Source of the DNA: Caballeronia sordidicola
GTDB taxonomy: Bacteria > Pseudomonadota > Gammaproteobacteria > Burkholderiales > Burkholderiaceae
Length of the DNA: 64,000 bases
NCBI RefSeq assembly: GCF_000729995.1
Contig: NZ_JNFG01000023.1
Coordinates: forward strand, 1 to 64,000
Reading direction: 5' to 3'
Shown here: one piece after another, positions 35,303 to 44,146 of the stretch
Layout: every line of letters starts with the position of its first letter
How positions within the stretch are numbered: position 1 is the first letter of the stretch
The notes under the pieces: model-generated
Databases searched by the model: none
The model's input: the letters and a program-made list of their open reading frames with translations, nothing else
Told to the model about the DNA's origin: nothing
Translations under genes and position numbers: made by a program

Positions 35303-36586
35303 ATGAACCGGAAAACCCTCTCCGAGCGCGGACACACGGACCAGCGGCTTATAGAGTCAGCATGGCAAGCCTGGCAACAAGGCGACCTGACGGCGGCAGA
35401 ACACGCCTACCGCAGCGTGCTTGACAGGGATGATCGCAATGGTCTGGCTCACAACAACCTGGCGAACCTCTTGCGGCAATGCGGGCGTTTCAGTGAAGCC
35501 GAAGCACACTATTGCCGCGCGCTCGAACAGATGCCGGATTCCGCGGAGATCAGGAATAACCGCGCAGGCACGCTCGAACGACTTCATCAGTATGAACAGG
35601 CAGAGATCGAATACCGCCGTGCGCTCGAACTGAAGCCGGATTTTGCCGAAGCACGTTTCAACCTGGGGATGCTTCTTCTGTCCGCCGGGCGTTATGCGGA
35701 AGGCTGGCAATACTACGAAGCGCGATCGGAAGTGTTTGGAGAGCACGGGCAGTTGCCCTTCCCTCAATGGAATGGCGAGGACCTGAGCGGCAAGACCCTG
35801 TTGCTCTTGCCGGAGCAAGGATATGGCGACACCGTACAATTCATCCGTTACGTGCCGCTGCTTAAAGCGCGTGGTGCGGAAAAAATATCGGTGATCTGCA
35901 AACCGGCACTTGCGCCTCTTCTGCGCACGGTGGAAGGGATCGATGCACTGGTCACCGACCCTCAGGCGCTTCAAGTTCACGATTACTGGGCTTCGCTGAT
36001 GAGCCTGCCCTTACGCATGGGTACGACAGTCGAGTCGATCCCGGCGAAGATTCCCTATGTCGGTGTATTCACCAACCGCGTCGAGATGTGGCAAGCACGC
36101 TTACCCGGCGACGGTTTGCGTGTGGGGTTGGTTTGGAAAGGCAATGCTGACCACGACAACGATGCGCAACGGTCGTTAAGCCATTTCTCCGATCTGGCGC
36201 CGCTGTGGTCCGTCAATGGAATTCGCTTTATCAGCTTGCAAGTCGGAGATGCCGAAATGCAGGCTGACGAATGCAAAGTGCTGCAACCCGCTCGATGCCT
36301 GGGCCGGGAGATTCGCGATTTTGGCGATACCGCGGCCATCATCGCGCACCTCAATCTTGTCATCTGCGTCGATACAGCAATCGCTCACGTGGCCGGTGCA
36401 CTGGGCGTTGCGTGCTGGTTGATGTTGCCGCAGACAGGAGTCGACTGGCGCTGGCATCGGACGGGGACCGGGTCACCCTGGTACCCCAACGACATGTATC
36501 TATTTCGCCAGCGCGAGGCGGGTTGGCCGGCCCTGATCGACGAGGTGAAAGATGCTCTGGCTAACATCATGCGGGGCGCCCGTTAG
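35303..36586 (+). CDS. TPR protein with glycosyltransferase-like C-domain
   Basis: A 427-residue soluble protein. Residues about 15-150 are at least four TPR units (AWQQGDLTAAEHAYRSVL, NNLANLLRQCGRFSEAEAHY, NRAGTLERLHQYEQAEIEY, FNLGMLLLSAGRYAEGW). The C-terminal half carries LLLLPEQGYGDTVQFIRYVPLL and LVICVDTAIAHVAGALG, signatures shared with ADP-heptose-type (GT9/GT41-like) glycosyltransferases, including a D(S/T)..AH..GA..V motif. This TPR-GT arrangement is known in flagellin and surface-glycan enzymes. No glycan genes are adjacent. The start has a weak ribosome site. Confidence 0.85.
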   Translation: MNRKTLSERGHTDQRLIESAWQAWQQGDLTAAEHAYRSVLDRDDRNGLAHNNLANLLRQCGRFSEAEAHYCRALEQMPDSAEIRNNRAGTLERLHQYEQAEIEYRRALELKPDFAEARFNLGMLLLSAGRYAEGWQYYEARSEVFGEHGQLPFPQWNGEDLSGKTLLLLPEQGYGDTVQFIRYVPLLKARGAEKISVICKPALAPLLRTVEGIDALVTDPQALQVHDYWASLMSLPLRMGTTVESIPAKIPYVGVFTNRVEMWQARLPGDGLRVGLVWKGNADHDNDAQRSLSHFSDLAPLWSVNGIRFISLQVGDAEMQADECKVLQPARCLGREIRDFGDTAAIIAHLNLVICVDTAIAHVAGALGVACWLMLPQTGVDWRWHRTGTGSPWYPNDMYLFRQREAGWPALIDEVKDALANIMRGAR

Positions 36587-36653
36587 CCGGGCTTGCTTGA
36601 GCCGAACCTTTGATCCGTCGCATCCGCTGAACGCAGGCAGGCCCTATTCATCG

Positions 36654-37475
36654 TCAGCCTTGCCGGTTTCTTTCTTTTGCCGCCCGGGAAACAAGATGTT
36701 TTGCTTCCCAGCTCGAGGCGTCGATCGCGTACGCTTGCGTCGCATTGTCGGCAACGCACTGCCAGTCACCAATCGCATGGCAATGCCACGCGTGATGCAG
36801 CAATGTGTCGCGTGTATGTTCGCGGCTGGCGAGTTCGGTGCGCATCTGTTCTAACTGACCGCTACCTTCACTTCTCACCGATATCCCGGCGAGACTTCGG
36901 CGCGCCACCGACAGATTCCCGCCCTGCAGCGCGCGATAAAACGCGCTGACATCGGACTGCGGTGTTCGCGCGGTTTCATCGCCTGCTGCTTTCTGGTGAC
37001 CATTCAAGAGAGAGGGCTGCGCCGGTAAAACGCTATTGCCCTGTCCCAGTGTTACCACCGGTCCTCCCTGGACCCGCGGCCCGGTCGCTGGTAAGTGTGT
37101 CCTGTCGATTGGCGGAGCGAAGCCGGTACCCGCCAAGTAGGGTTTGGTAACTGCATAAGCAACCAGCGCACCCGCACCAACGGCGCACGCAAAAGCGATG
37201 CGTGCTGCGCGCCGTTTCGCTGCGTTATCGGAATTATCGGAAAGCGGTGCGGTGTCCACCAGTCCGGGATACGCGCCCCGTGAACGCGTGCGGCGCGATA
37301 CGTCGCGCGAACCACCTTTCTTCGCGATAGAAGGGGAAGATAAATTCGCCAGGCGCTGCATGATGGCCGGTTTTTCGCCGCATCGGCTGCATTCTTGCGC
37401 ACCACCGGAATAGGTGTTCCCGCATCGCTCGCAGGTGCTCCATGCGGTGTAGTCAACCGACTCAAGCAAGCGCAT
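36654..37475 (-). CDS. Zinc-ribbon single-pass membrane protein
   Basis: A 273-residue protein. An N-terminal zinc ribbon has C15, C18, C29 and C32 (CERCG and CSRCG). A basic linker (RRTRSRG) is followed by one TM helix at about 91-109 (ARIAFACAVGAGALVAYAV), so the ribbon is cytoplasmic. The C-terminal part is outside, with a helical repeat region (FYRALQGGNLSVARRSL, CHAIGDWQCVADNATQAYAI). ATG 37475 is preferred to 37490 because GGAG precedes it at good spacing. It lies 65 bp after the VpsR-like gene on the same strand and may be its operon partner. No family recognised. Confidence 0.75.
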   Translation of the reverse strand: MRLLESVDYTAWSTCERCGNTYSGGAQECSRCGEKPAIMQRLANLSSPSIAKKGGSRDVSRRTRSRGAYPGLVDTAPLSDNSDNAAKRRAARIAFACAVGAGALVAYAVTKPYLAGTGFAPPIDRTHLPATGPRVQGGPVVTLGQGNSVLPAQPSLLNGHQKAAGDETARTPQSDVSAFYRALQGGNLSVARRSLAGISVRSEGSGQLEQMRTELASREHTRDTLLHHAWHCHAIGDWQCVADNATQAYAIDASSWEAKHLVSRAAKERNRQG

Positions 37476-37540
37476 AGGATTCTCCATCACTTACATTCAT
37501 GGGTTCATCGTCCGCATCAGGATCCTTTATCCGTTATCCT

Positions 37541-38923
37541 TTACTCATGGTCACCGGCATCGATCGAATCGTGCGCTTCATCAGCGACTGCACGCGTAGG
37601 TATTCCAAGCTCCTGCATCAGCCGATGCAGATGCACGCGCGAGATGTCAAGGCTGCGAGCGGCATCGACAACCCGGCCTTTATGCACAAATAGCGCGACC
37701 TCGACCGCCCTTCTGTCTGCCGAAGCCCGTGCTTCGCGAAGCGAGTCCGGCGCGAGCGAAACCTGCTCCGCCAGTTCAAGGTCATCCGCGGTGATGAACT
37801 TGCCTTCGGAAAAAACAATCGCGCGACGGACACGATTGATCAGTTCCCGAACGTTCCCGGGCCAGCCGTAGTTATGCAATGCTGCAATGGCGTCGGGAGC
37901 GAAGCCATGTATCTTGCGCGCGCGTTCGTCTCTAAACCGTTCAAGTGCGTGCATTGCAAGCTCGGTGATGTCTTTCCCTCTCACGCGAAGGGGCGGCTCC
38001 CTGACCTCAAGCACGCAAAGCCGGAAAAAAAGATCTGCCCTAAACCTGCCCTGCTGCACGGCGGCTTGCATGTCCTGATGCGTTGCCGCGATCACCCGTA
38101 CGTCCACATCGATAGACTCAAGGCCGCCCAGGCGTTCAATCTTGCGTTCCTGGATAAAGCGCAGCAACGCGGCCTGACTCTCATGCGGCAGGTCGCCAAT
38201 TTCGTCGAGGAACAACGTTCCGCCATGCGCCTGCTCGACTCGCCCTATCTTGCGCTGCGTGGCCCCTGTGAAGGCTCCGCGTTCGTAGCCGAACAGTTCG
38301 GAATGCAGCAGATCAGGGGGAATGGCGCCGCAGTTCACCGCCACGAAAGGCATATCGCGGCGCGCCGATTGCGCGTGAATCATCTGCGAAGTCAACTCCT
38401 TGCCGGTTCCTGACTCGCCCGAAATGAACACGGTTGCATCGGTCGCGGCCACCTTTCGAATGGTCCGATGAAGTTCCAGCATGGCGTCGGATGAACCGAT
38501 CACTCCGTGGCGTAACGCATCCTTGAGGTCAGGCGTTTCTACCTCTGTACGAAGAACCTCCATACCAATCGCCCGCCCAGCTATGTTCACGATCCGCTCA
38601 TACGATGTCGGCAGCGTTACGAAATCGAAGCAATGGGTTGCGATGACGTCTCGAACGGCCGTCCACTTTCGCGTCTCCTGCGATACCAGCGCAACCCATG
38701 CCACCAGCACGGATTGCGAGAGCTGTTCGACCCTTGCGATCCGGCGCTCGTGGATACCGTCTGTCAGATCGAGCAACCCAGCCATGGGCGCATGCGCCAA
38801 CTTTGCTTCTGTGTGATGACCCATGGCCGGCACGACAAGCCAGGCGCGGTCACTGAGGCGCCTTAATAGCGATTCGTTTGGCTTACCTCCAACGTATAGA
38901 AGCGTGCGATGTGCGCTGTCCAT
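37541..38923 (-). CDS. Sigma-54-dependent regulator, VpsR/BerB-like
   Basis: A 460-residue enhancer-binding protein. The N-terminal domain (1-125) lacks phosphoacceptor motifs and resembles the VpsR-type N-domain rather than a true receiver. The AAA+ domain has Walker A GESGTGKE (169-176), GAFTGA (216-221), and Walker B GTLFLDEIGD (235-244). A Fis-type HTH ends the protein (VVDAARSLDISRVHLHRLMQELG). GAFTGA is intact, so sigma-54 contact is expected. In Vibrio VpsR and Burkholderia BerB such proteins bind c-di-GMP and control exopolysaccharide; that is family knowledge, not shown here. An upstream GTG at 38983 is also possible. It is followed by the zinc-ribbon membrane gene. Confidence 0.88.
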   Translation of the reverse strand: MDSAHRTLLYVGGKPNESLLRRLSDRAWLVVPAMGHHTEAKLAHAPMAGLLDLTDGIHERRIARVEQLSQSVLVAWVALVSQETRKWTAVRDVIATHCFDFVTLPTSYERIVNIAGRAIGMEVLRTEVETPDLKDALRHGVIGSSDAMLELHRTIRKVAATDATVFISGESGTGKELTSQMIHAQSARRDMPFVAVNCGAIPPDLLHSELFGYERGAFTGATQRKIGRVEQAHGGTLFLDEIGDLPHESQAALLRFIQERKIERLGGLESIDVDVRVIAATHQDMQAAVQQGRFRADLFFRLCVLEVREPPLRVRGKDITELAMHALERFRDERARKIHGFAPDAIAALHNYGWPGNVRELINRVRRAIVFSEGKFITADDLELAEQVSLAPDSLREARASADRRAVEVALFVHKGRVVDAARSLDISRVHLHRLMQELGIPTRAVADEAHDSIDAGDHE

Positions 38924-39304
38924 TTTGTAAGGGGCTCTCCGGTAGACCCTCTTTGCATCTTTAGTCTTGACGGCCTTTGGCACTCACCAATCGGTTCGCG
39001 ACAGACAGGCGAGTCGAATGAGTGGACGAACGGGGCGAACCCATGACAACACGGCACATGCGCGGCAAGCGGAAACTAACGGGAAACCCGATCAACCGAA
39101 TTTCCCGTCTTGACGCGATCCTAGCGGCGCCAATTCGCGACAGGTGAAACCAAAAGTTACCTTGCGTATCCGTCGACGAGAAATGGTCGTTTTGTGTAAC
39201 GCGCGTAACGAGACTGCGTAAGCGTTACTTGAGCATTTTTTGGACCTTAGCTGAGCCTTAGACTCGCCTTACAGTTTCGTCGTCGAAAGGAAGCCATGGG
39301 GCAG
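38924..39304. other. Intergenic between regulator and AraC remnant
   Basis: About 380 bp with no gene. GGAAGCC before ATG 39296 looks like a start region, but the frame stops after seven codons; this may be the front of the decayed AraC locus. Confidence 0.45.
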
Positions 39305-39570
39305 GATGCCCGGCGATAGGCACGCCACGCTCGGCGTTCTCCGTGCGCGTCACGGGCTCGTTGGCGAACCGGGGATGCACTACGCCGCGCGGTGGAAAAT
39401 GCAGGCGGCGCTCCCGCGGCTGCGAGAAACGGCTTCATCCCTGGCGGAATTGGCGAACTTTGTTGGATACGACTCTGAAACCGCCTTCAGCCGGGCATTC
39501 AAGCGAATCATGGGTTGCGCCCGAGGCAGCAAGACGCGCTGCCCGAAACGACAGCGGCGCGGGCGCGTTC
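39305..39570 (+). pseudogene. Remnant of an AraC-family regulator
   Basis: Joining three frames gives PRSAFSVRVTG, then GLVGEPGMHYAARWKMQAAL and LRETASSLAELANFVGYDSE and AFSRAFKRIMG, then GVAPEAARRAARND. This is the C-terminal helix-turn-helix half of an AraC regulator, with frameshifts near 39350 and near 39511. The sensor half is missing. It is clearly dead. Confidence 0.75.
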
Positions 39571-39808
39571 CCGCTTGCGGTGCATGACGCTACCAAGCTT
39601 GAGATTGGCCAAGGCCGCGCCGAACAGATCTGCCGCCGGATCCTTTCTGACAGTCAGCTAAGCGCGAGACCGTCGTCCTGTGCGCGTTTTCCCTTGGATT
39701 CAGTAAAGATCGTTAGCCTGTACTATCGAAAGAGCGTTGGGCGCTACCCTCTTCGCCTGAGGAGCGTCGGCGTTTCCGCGAACGTGAACATATCTTAGGG
39801 AGAGGCAC

Positions 39809-40234
39809 ATGACGAAGCCCGAGTACAGCGACCCGTTCAGTCAGTTTTCCGCGATGTTCCAACAGTACAAACTTCCGGGATTCGACGTGCAGGCAATTCT
39901 GGATGCCCGCAGAAAAGACGTCGAAGCCCTGGCGGCCGCGAACCGCGTCGCATTCGGCGGTATGGAAGCACTTCGAGATAAACAGATCGAGATCCTGCGC
40001 CGGGCCCTCAACGACTTCCAGGGCATTGCGCAGCAGTACGCCACCACGCCGGCCAAAGCTTCGTCCAATCCGACCGAAGTCGTTCAAAAGGCACTGCATC
40101 AGGCACTTGCCGATATGCAGGAAATCGCTCAGAAAACGCAGCAGGCCCAGACCGAAGCGTATGCCATTGTGACGAAGCGAATTGAAGAGGCGGCCAAGGA
40201 ATTGAAGTCGTCTCTGGAGCAACCTAAGGAGTAG
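39809..40234 (+). CDS. Phasin family protein (PHA granule)
   Basis: A 141-residue all-helical protein with the phasin signature: SQFSAMFQQYKLPGFDVQAI followed by ARRKDVEALAAANRVAFGGMEAL, then heptad-rich coiled coil and a Lys/Glu tail (AKELKSSLEQPKE). Phasins coat polyhydroxyalkanoate granules and limit their size. AGGGAGAGG precedes the ATG, and an excellent terminator follows. A single-gene unit; no PHA synthase is in the window. Confidence 0.92.
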   Translation: MTKPEYSDPFSQFSAMFQQYKLPGFDVQAILDARRKDVEALAAANRVAFGGMEALRDKQIEILRRALNDFQGIAQQYATTPAKASSNPTEVVQKALHQALADMQEIAQKTQQAQTEAYAIVTKRIEEAAKELKSSLEQPKE

Positions 40235-40262
40235 TCAAGCGACTAGCCCTGCATTGGACTTC

Positions 40263-40295
40263 ACCGGGAACGCGACCGCCGTTCCCGGTTTTCTT
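40263..40295 (+). terminator. Rho-independent terminator of the phasin gene
   Basis: ACCGGGAACG (40263-40272) pairs perfectly with CGTTCCCGGT (40280-40289) around a 7-base loop and is followed by TTTCTT. It lies 28 bp after the stop codon. Confidence 0.85.
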
Positions 40296-40511
40296 CACGG
40301 TACCTGCTTTATTCCTGCTTTACCCCCCTTCGAAAAACTTCGCGCCGCTGGCTTACCGCGGGCGTAGACCCGTCCTCATTACATCCGAGGTAATTGAACG
40401 TATTCGTGCGATCGCTAAGATGTAGTCATCTGCTTGCGGTATCAGCGCTTTAAAAAGCATCGCATGGAGATACGCACACAGTTTCGTCCAATCAATGGAA
40501 AGAAATTAGGA

Positions 40512-41063
40512 ATGCATAGCTTTACACTTCACACAATCGAATCGGCGCCGGAAAATTCCAAACCAACCCTGCATGCGCTGGAACAGAAGTTCGGATTTTT
40601 ACCAAACGTGATGGCAACCATGGCAGGAAACCCCGTTCTCCTCAACGGGTTTGCCGGCAGCTTCGCAAGTTTTCATGGCGGAAGCCTCGACGAATGCGAG
40701 AAGCAGGTTCTGCTGCTCACCAACGCGGTCACGATCAAGTGTCCGTGGACCGTTGCGGCTCACTCCACGTTTGCGCTCGAGGACGGCATGAGGGAGTCCG
40801 ACGTCAAGGCGATCCGCGAGGGAAGATTGCCGGACGACCCGAAGTACGCGGCGCTGTCCGGCCTGACCCGAGCCCTGATCGAAAAGCGAGGCAATGTAGC
40901 TGAGGAAGATATCGAAAGCTTCACTTCCGCGGGATATTCACCGCTTCAGATCTTCGAGGTCATCACCAGCATTGGTGTGTCCACCATGGCCGCCACTACG
41001 ACAAACATGGCGGGTACGCCGGTTGAAGAGCGCTTTAAAGCTCAGGCATGGACGCCTGCATGA
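40512..41063 (+). CDS. AhpD/carboxymuconolactone-decarboxylase-like protein lacking the second redox Cys
   Basis: A 183-residue protein of the CMD/AhpD family (FLPNVMATMAGNPVLLNGF, EKQVLLLTNAVTIKCPWTVAAHSTFA). AhpD-type members use a CxxC...H redox centre; here Cys77 and His84 are present, but the second Cys is Thr80. Peroxidase activity by disulfide exchange is therefore unlikely, and an alkyl- or thiol-linked single-Cys role is possible. ATG 40512 matches the family start; the site AGGA is very close to it, so an upstream start (40464 or 40434) cannot be excluded. It is followed by the regulator/aldo-keto reductase pair. Confidence 0.82.
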   Translation: MHSFTLHTIESAPENSKPTLHALEQKFGFLPNVMATMAGNPVLLNGFAGSFASFHGGSLDECEKQVLLLTNAVTIKCPWTVAAHSTFALEDGMRESDVKAIREGRLPDDPKYAALSGLTRALIEKRGNVAEEDIESFTSAGYSPLQIFEVITSIGVSTMAATTTNMAGTPVEERFKAQAWTPA

Positions 41064-41293
41064 CGAGGAACCGCCACTGAGCGGTGACGATCGCGCATGG
41101 TTCGCGTCGAACCATGCGCGAATACTGTCGTCGCTGCGACCGCCGACTCAACTGGGCGGCGGCCGGTCGACTTGATGAGTTAAGAGTATTCTTCGTTGCT
41201 GGATCGAGCAGACCGCGAACGCTGGCGACGGTCTAACGCGCCGCCCGGTCGATCATTCACGATCACCTGAACCCTCTTGCGGATGAAAGACTC

Positions 41294-42145
41294 ATGAATT
41301 CTGCGCGCCTCAACACCAAGCCGCCTGCCAACGAGCTCGGTTTGCTGCTGCGCCAATGGCGCGACATACGCGGCAGAAGTCAGTTTGAGTTATCTCTTGA
41401 TGCGGGCGTGTCGCAACGGCACGTCAGCTTTATCGAAAGCGGGCGCAGCGTTCCGAGCCGCCAGATGTTAATGGATATTGCCCAGGCGCTTGACGTTCCT
41501 CTTCGTGAACGCAATACATTATTACTGGCAGCCGGCTACGCTCCCATCTATCAGGAAAGCGCGTGGGACGCGCTCGAAATGCAGAGTGTGACCAGTGCGC
41601 TAGCGCGCATCTTGCGTCAGCATGAACCCTTTCCGGCGGTGGTAATGGATCGCTATTGGAACGTGCTCATGACCAATGAATCTGCGCCGCGATTCTTCAA
41701 TAGTTTCATCAACCTGTCTGCGCGTAAGAGCCCTCGTAACATGCTGCATCTCATGTTCGACCCGGCGGGCATGCGCCCGTTTATTGCCAATTGGGAAGAC
41801 GTGGCGAAAAGCCTGATCCAGCGTGTTTATCGTGAATCCGTCGGACACGTCATTGACGACAAAACCCGGGTATTGCTTGCGGAGCTGCTCGCTTATCCTG
41901 ATGTCCAACCCGGCTGGAAATCCCCTCGGTCCGTGAGCGCCACGGATGCTACGCGCTCCCTGCCCGTCATACCCATGAGCTTCGTCAAAGACGACGAAGT
42001 GCTGAGTTATTTTTCCATGGTCACCACAGTAGGAACCCCGCAGACCGTCGCCGCGCAGGAACTGCGTATTGAATCCATGTTTCCGGCGAACGATGTCACG
42101 GAAACCCGCCACATCGCCATGCTTGGCAAGGTTGCGGCGGAGTGA
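41294..42145 (+). CDS. XRE family regulator with MmyB-like ligand domain
   Basis: A 283-residue protein. The N-terminal XRE helix-turn-helix (about 12-70) contains GLLLRQWRDIRGRSQFELS and VSQRHVSFIESGRSVPSRQ. The C-terminal part (about 105-280) is the MmyB-like ligand-binding domain (AVVMDRYWNVLMTNESAPRFF, NMLHLMFDP, FSMVTTVGTPQTVAAQELRIE). Such proteins often sit beside an oxidoreductase that they control. The downstream aldo/keto reductase starts 54 bp on, so co-transcription is likely. The ligand is unknown; fatty acids have been seen in relatives. Confidence 0.92.
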   Translation: MNSARLNTKPPANELGLLLRQWRDIRGRSQFELSLDAGVSQRHVSFIESGRSVPSRQMLMDIAQALDVPLRERNTLLLAAGYAPIYQESAWDALEMQSVTSALARILRQHEPFPAVVMDRYWNVLMTNESAPRFFNSFINLSARKSPRNMLHLMFDPAGMRPFIANWEDVAKSLIQRVYRESVGHVIDDKTRVLLAELLAYPDVQPGWKSPRSVSATDATRSLPVIPMSFVKDDEVLSYFSMVTTVGTPQTVAAQELRIESMFPANDVTETRHIAMLGKVAAE

Positions 42146-42199
42146 TGAAAGAATATGTCCGCGATGCAAGACCAACCCGTTCATAGGGAGTTATCTGCG

Positions 42200-43177
42200 A
42201 TGAATTATCGAAAATTCGGTTCGACTGGCCTCGATGTTTCGCCACTCTGTCTCGGCTGCATGACCTACGGCACGCCCGATCGCGGCAATCACACCTGGAC
42301 GCTCGACGAAGACAAAAGTCGTCCGCTGATCAGGCAGGCGCTGGACGCCGGCATCAATTTCTTCGATACCGCCAACGTCTATTCCGATGGGACATCGGAG
42401 GAAATTGTTGGCCGTGCGCTAAAGGAATTCGCGCACCGCGATGAGATCGTGATCGCCACCAAGGTCTTCAATCGCATGCGTCCCGGACCAAACGGCGCGG
42501 GATTGTCACGCAAGGCGATCTTCGCTGAAATCGATAACAGCCTGCGGCGCCTTGGCACCGATTACGTCGACCTGTATCAGATACATCGATGGGATCACAC
42601 CGTGCCTATCGAGGAAACGCTCGAAGCACTGCACGACCTAGTCAAGATGGGGAAGGTGCGGTATATCGGCGCGTCGTCCATGCACGCATGGCAGTTTTAT
42701 AAGGCGCTGCACGTGTCGCGGCAGCATGGCTGGGTCGAGTTCGCCAGCATGCAGAATCACGTGAACTTGCTGTATCGCGAGGAGGAGCGCGAGATGTTGC
42801 CGCTATGCGCGGATCAAGGTAAAGCCGTGATTCCGTGGAGTCCGCTCGCGCGCGGCCGACTCACGCGCGACTGGAACGAAACCACCGAGCGGCAGAACAC
42901 GGACAATTACGGCGAAATCCTCTACAAAGCGACACTCGATGCCGATCGCAAAGTGATCGACGCGGTAGCAAGCGTTGCCGCGGCGCGCGGGGTATCGCGT
43001 GCCGTGGTGGCGCTGGCCTGGGTCGCGCAGAAGAGCCCGGTGACGGCGCCGATCATCGGCGCGTCGAAACCGAATCATCTGACTGACGCCGTCGCGGCAT
43101 TGTCGCTGAACCTTACCGCCGATGAAATTGCGACACTGGAAGCGCCGTACCTGCCTCATCGGGTCGCGGGGATCTGA
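42200..43177 (+). CDS. Aldo/keto reductase
   Basis: A 325-residue NADPH-dependent reductase. The catalytic tetrad of the family is visible: D and Y in FFDTANVYSDG, K in VIATKVFN, H in YQIHRWD. The C-terminal cofactor part has IPWSPLARGRL and APIIGASKPNHL. AGGGAG nine bases before ATG 42200 decides the start against 42155. The closest group is the YajO/IolS-like oxidoreductases. It is probably co-regulated with the MmyB-type regulator just upstream. The substrate is unknown. Confidence 0.93.
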   Translation: MNYRKFGSTGLDVSPLCLGCMTYGTPDRGNHTWTLDEDKSRPLIRQALDAGINFFDTANVYSDGTSEEIVGRALKEFAHRDEIVIATKVFNRMRPGPNGAGLSRKAIFAEIDNSLRRLGTDYVDLYQIHRWDHTVPIEETLEALHDLVKMGKVRYIGASSMHAWQFYKALHVSRQHGWVEFASMQNHVNLLYREEEREMLPLCADQGKAVIPWSPLARGRLTRDWNETTERQNTDNYGEILYKATLDADRKVIDAVASVAAARGVSRAVVALAWVAQKSPVTAPIIGASKPNHLTDAVAALSLNLTADEIATLEAPYLPHRVAGI

Positions 43178-43378
43178 AACGCGGGATGGGCAAGGACCGG
43201 GGAGCGCTTGCGGCCGGTCCGCGCCTTCGGGACTGAAGGTCAAGCTCGCGACACCGGTTGATCATAGGGAGGCCAGTGTTCACCCGCGTGTTCTCCGGCA
43301 ACCTGCCCCTCCAGATGCGCCAGCGTCCGCGGTCTCAATCTCTGCTTTGGCGAATCCGGGTCGCGGCAGGCAACGCAT

Positions 43379-43927
43379 TTATTGCGGATAAACGCTCACC
43401 AGAAACTCACCGAATGTATCGAATACAGGCCTGTTTTCGAGCACTACGTCTACCGTCGGCACTTCCGCATTTTCCTCTTCGACGACCATGAAGCAAAACT
43501 CCGGCGCCGCCAACGAAAGCGCTGCCCGGGCATCGGCCAGGTTCCGCTCCGCATCCAAAAGCAAGCTTGCCTCTTCCGCAGCCACCGGCCGTGCAGACGA
43601 AGGCGGACCTTTGCGAATCATGTGCACGGTCAGCTTGGCTTCGTTGAGCAACGCGGGAGGCACCAGATGGAACTCGCAAAGCGAGAGCGTTCCCCGTGTC
43701 TCTGCAATCTCCAGAAAAAATTGCATGCCCTCATAAGTCGCTGTATATCGTTTCGCCTCACCTGCCGCCGTGAACCCGCTTTTCGTAAAGTGGTTCTTGA
43801 ATTCGGCGACCGCCGTGCTTTTGGCCTGGGCGACGGCTGCGTTCAACCGCTCGGCGAATTGCCTTTGCAACGGCCCGACCTGAGCCTTCAGTTTCGCGAT
43901 TTCTTTAACGGTTCGAAGATCCATCAT
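43379..43927 (-). CDS. Hypothetical protein
   Basis: A 182-residue soluble protein. The N-terminal 45 residues form a coiled-coil-like helix (VKEIAKLKAQVGPLQRQFAE), then a beta-rich part (YEGMQFFLEIAETRGTLSLCEFHL) and a helical linker (AERNLADARAAL). Composition and codon use are fully gene-like. Start ATG 43927 or the next codon, 43924. No family recognised. It lies 219 bp before ndvB in the other direction of reading but on the same strand, so it would be downstream of ndvB's stop (44147) and could be its last operon member. Confidence 0.75.
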   Translation of the reverse strand: MMDLRTVKEIAKLKAQVGPLQRQFAERLNAAVAQAKSTAVAEFKNHFTKSGFTAAGEAKRYTATYEGMQFFLEIAETRGTLSLCEFHLVPPALLNEAKLTVHMIRKGPPSSARPVAAEEASLLLDAERNLADARAALSLAAPEFCFMVVEEENAEVPTVDVVLENRPVFDTFGEFLVSVYPQ

Positions 43928-44146
43928 TTTTCTCTGTGGGTTGCCAGGCGGGTGTGCCGTTCTGGCGAAAGACCATTGGCACGGGTGCTGTTGTACCCGT
44001 TGCGTGAGGCCGGAAGTTCGACGTATCGGATACGCAAAACAAACTCGTTGCCTGAATGACGTAATGTACTCTTTGATCTCGAGAGGGACATTCCCGGCGC
44101 GTTTGAGCGCCCAGGACCTCCTTCACGCGAAGCATCAGGCGAATCG

